Made by a program: the position numbers and the translations under genes. A stretch of DNA of 35,046 bases from contig JAEYOV010000040.1 in assembly GCA_023411395.1 (NCBI GenBank), forward strand, positions 1 to 35,046, read 5' to 3'. The notes under the pieces were generated by a model. The model had not been told where the DNA came from. It saw nothing but the letters and a program-made list of their open reading frames with translations, and searched no databases. This DNA is from Bacillota bacterium. Its GTDB lineage: Bacteria; Bacillota; Clostridia; Christensenellales; Aristaeellaceae. Of this stretch, positions 33,843 through 35,046 are shown piece after piece (the stretch's first letter is position 1; every line of letters begins with the position of its first letter).

Positions 33843-33979
33843 GAAAAACCCTCCTTGCGTTTTCCAGCCGGGCAAGACTAGCTATCAGCGCATTGCGATC
33901 CTATATCCCATGGCCCGGTGGGTTCTCTCACCTCCTATTGTGTCCTGCCAAATTCATTCCATTCAAGAATAGAAATTCC

Positions 33980-34834
33980 TCACGATATGGGGAGCTTTTC
34001 CGCAAAGAAGGTGGGCAGCTGCAAAAAGCCCGGCATTGCAAGCTGAAGAATGATCACGGCGATACCCAGCACCGCCACGTAAAGCGCAAACCAGCCAAGG
34101 GAGATTTGGTTGATAACCTTCAGCATGAACCGGATCGCCAGAAAGCCGCTGATAGCGGCAGCCAGCATGCCGACGATGACGGGAACCATCTCGATCTGCT
34201 GGAAGTATCCGTTATCCAGGGCGTTTTTCCCCTTGATGAGCAGGCTGCCCAGGATGGCGGGAGCGCTCATCATAAAAGAGAACTTGGCGGCGGACTGGCG
34301 CGTCAGGCCCGAGGCAACGCCGCCCATCAGCGTGGAACCGCTGCGGCTTACACCGGGAAGCAGTGCAACGGCCTGCATGCAGCCCATGGCGATGGCGTGC
34401 TTGTATCCCGGTTCTTCCGTGCGCTTGGCATGCCTGCCGCCCCGCTTACTAAGCTTTTGGGCCAAAAGCATGAATGCGCCTGTAATCAGGAACGCAAAAC
34501 CCACAAACCAGCCTGTAAAAAGGCTTTCCAATACATCGTTGAATGCGATTGACACAATCAGTGCCGGAAGGGAAGCAATAAACAAAAGCAAGAGCGTCTT
34601 TGACTTGAGTAGGTTGCGCAATATGGCCATCCAGTCTTTCCAGAATACCACGATCACGGCAATCAGCGTGCCGGCATGCAGCAGAATATCCAGCATCTGC
34701 AATACGGGGCCTTCCGCCTGATCGGCAATACCCATGAAAGCACGGGCCAGGATGAGGTGCCCGCTGGAAGAGATGGGCAAAAATTCTGCCAGGCCCTGTA
34801 CAAGACCCATAATGGCGGCTTGCAGTATCGACAT
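33980..34834 (-). CDS. uppP: Undecaprenyl-diphosphatase UppP
   Basis: UppP (BacA) removes a phosphate from undecaprenyl diphosphate so that the lipid carrier can be reused for peptidoglycan and other envelope polymers; it also gives bacitracin resistance. The 284-residue, multi-spanning protein has the catalytic-site motifs GLAEFLPISSSGHL near the N-terminus and LLPGVSRSGSTLMGG in the middle, with the essential glutamate, serines and arginine intact. ATG 34834 is seven bases after AAGGA; the ATG at 34840 is too close to that site. It has its own promoter and lies next to repeat copy C. Confidence 0.97.
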   Translation of the reverse strand: MSILQAAIMGLVQGLAEFLPISSSGHLILARAFMGIADQAEGPVLQMLDILLHAGTLIAVIVVFWKDWMAILRNLLKSKTLLLLFIASLPALIVSIAFNDVLESLFTGWFVGFAFLITGAFMLLAQKLSKRGGRHAKRTEEPGYKHAIAMGCMQAVALLPGVSRSGSTLMGGVASGLTRQSAAKFSFMMSAPAILGSLLIKGKNALDNGYFQQIEMVPVIVGMLAAAISGFLAIRFMLKVINQISLGWFALYVAVLGIAVIILQLAMPGFLQLPTFFAEKLPIS

Positions 34835-34869
34835 TGTCATATCCTTCCTTCGCTTTTCAGTCAGCGCTT

Positions 34870-34898
34870 ATTATACATGAATCTCCCGCGCCTGTCAC
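34870..34898 (-). promoter_or_regulatory. Promoter of uppP
   Basis: On the minus strand a -35 box GTGACA (plus-strand 34893-34898) and a perfect -10 box TATAAT (34870-34875) are 17 bases apart. The start codon is 36 bases further on. Confidence 0.7.
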
Positions 34899-34912
34899 GC
34901 AGTAAAAGTCCT

Positions 34913-35046
34913 CGAAAATGAAATTCATTTTCGCGGATTTGCACTTTTCACCTGTGAGCCTTCACACGGTCCGGCTATGCCGGCCGGTGCAGCCTCACGG
35001 CCGGCGAAAAGTGTAAGGCTCCGAAGCTGAGCGCCGCCTGTGGCGG
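34913..35046 (-). repeat. Structured repeat, copy C (runs off the window)
   Basis: Copy C is inverted relative to copies A and B. It begins with the hairpin CGAAAATGAA/TTCATTTTCG (34913-34933). A long stem follows: CACTTTTC (34942-34949) with GAAAAGTG (35006-35013), then GTGAG (34954-34958) with CTCAC (34994-34998), capped by CCGGC-TAT-GCCGG (34971-34983). Next, AAGGCTCCGAAGC and GCGCCGCCTGTGGCGG match the complement of copy B module 1 near its right end. The remainder of module 1 lies beyond position 35046. Confidence 0.75.

Overview
The window is a moderately GC-rich bacterial chromosome segment that reads as a member of the Bacillota, most likely an uncultured or gut-type Clostridia. The supporting signs are gene orders typical of that group (rpmE-yqhQ-prmC-prfA and tsaC-ywlE), GerMN-domain lipoproteins, AAGGAGG-type ribosome binding sites throughout, and very common TTG/GTG starts. 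No rRNA, tRNA, CRISPR array, phage or transposase gene is visible. The gene content is mainly housekeeping, with a more accessory right half.

Left part (1-10.5 kb): rpsU; a Trm11-like methyltransferase; a rho gene with a disordered insertion of about 290 residues; rpmE (zinc form of L31); then a co-directional run yqhQ-prmC-prfA-ZIP transporter-tsaC-ywlE. PrmC methylates the GGQ glutamine of the release factor encoded next to it. rplM-rpsI follow, with their own promoter and a structured leader that may be an L13 leader.

Middle part (10.5-24.5 kb): a small nitroreductase; an AraC-type regulator fused to a large C-terminal domain that resembles the BtrH-N/C39-like fold; a minus-strand Ca2+-type P-ATPase; a minus-strand operon of response regulator, histidine kinase and two GerMN lipoproteins, which resembles the actinobacterial mtrA-mtrB-lpqB arrangement; and, divergently, a heterodimeric ABC exporter of the BmrC/BmrD type with one degenerate ATP site and a 210-nt leader.

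Right part (24.5-35 kb): topB, an MFS transporter, oligoendopeptidase F with a small unknown acidic protein, then minus-strand glycerate kinase, a GntP-family permease (probably one D-glycerate or gluconate utilisation unit) and uppP.

The most unexpected structure is a repeat family that the genes do not explain. Copies lie at 24592-24720, 26989-27290 and 34913-35046 (running off the window). They have complementary ends that differ between copies but keep pairing (compensatory changes), and strong internal hairpins. They look like structured, non-coding, MITE-like or RNA-like elements. A second palindromic repeat has been captured as the C-terminal tail of the second ABC half-transporter. 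No new defence or biosynthetic system was found. All calls come from reading the sequence and remembered family knowledge, without database searches.
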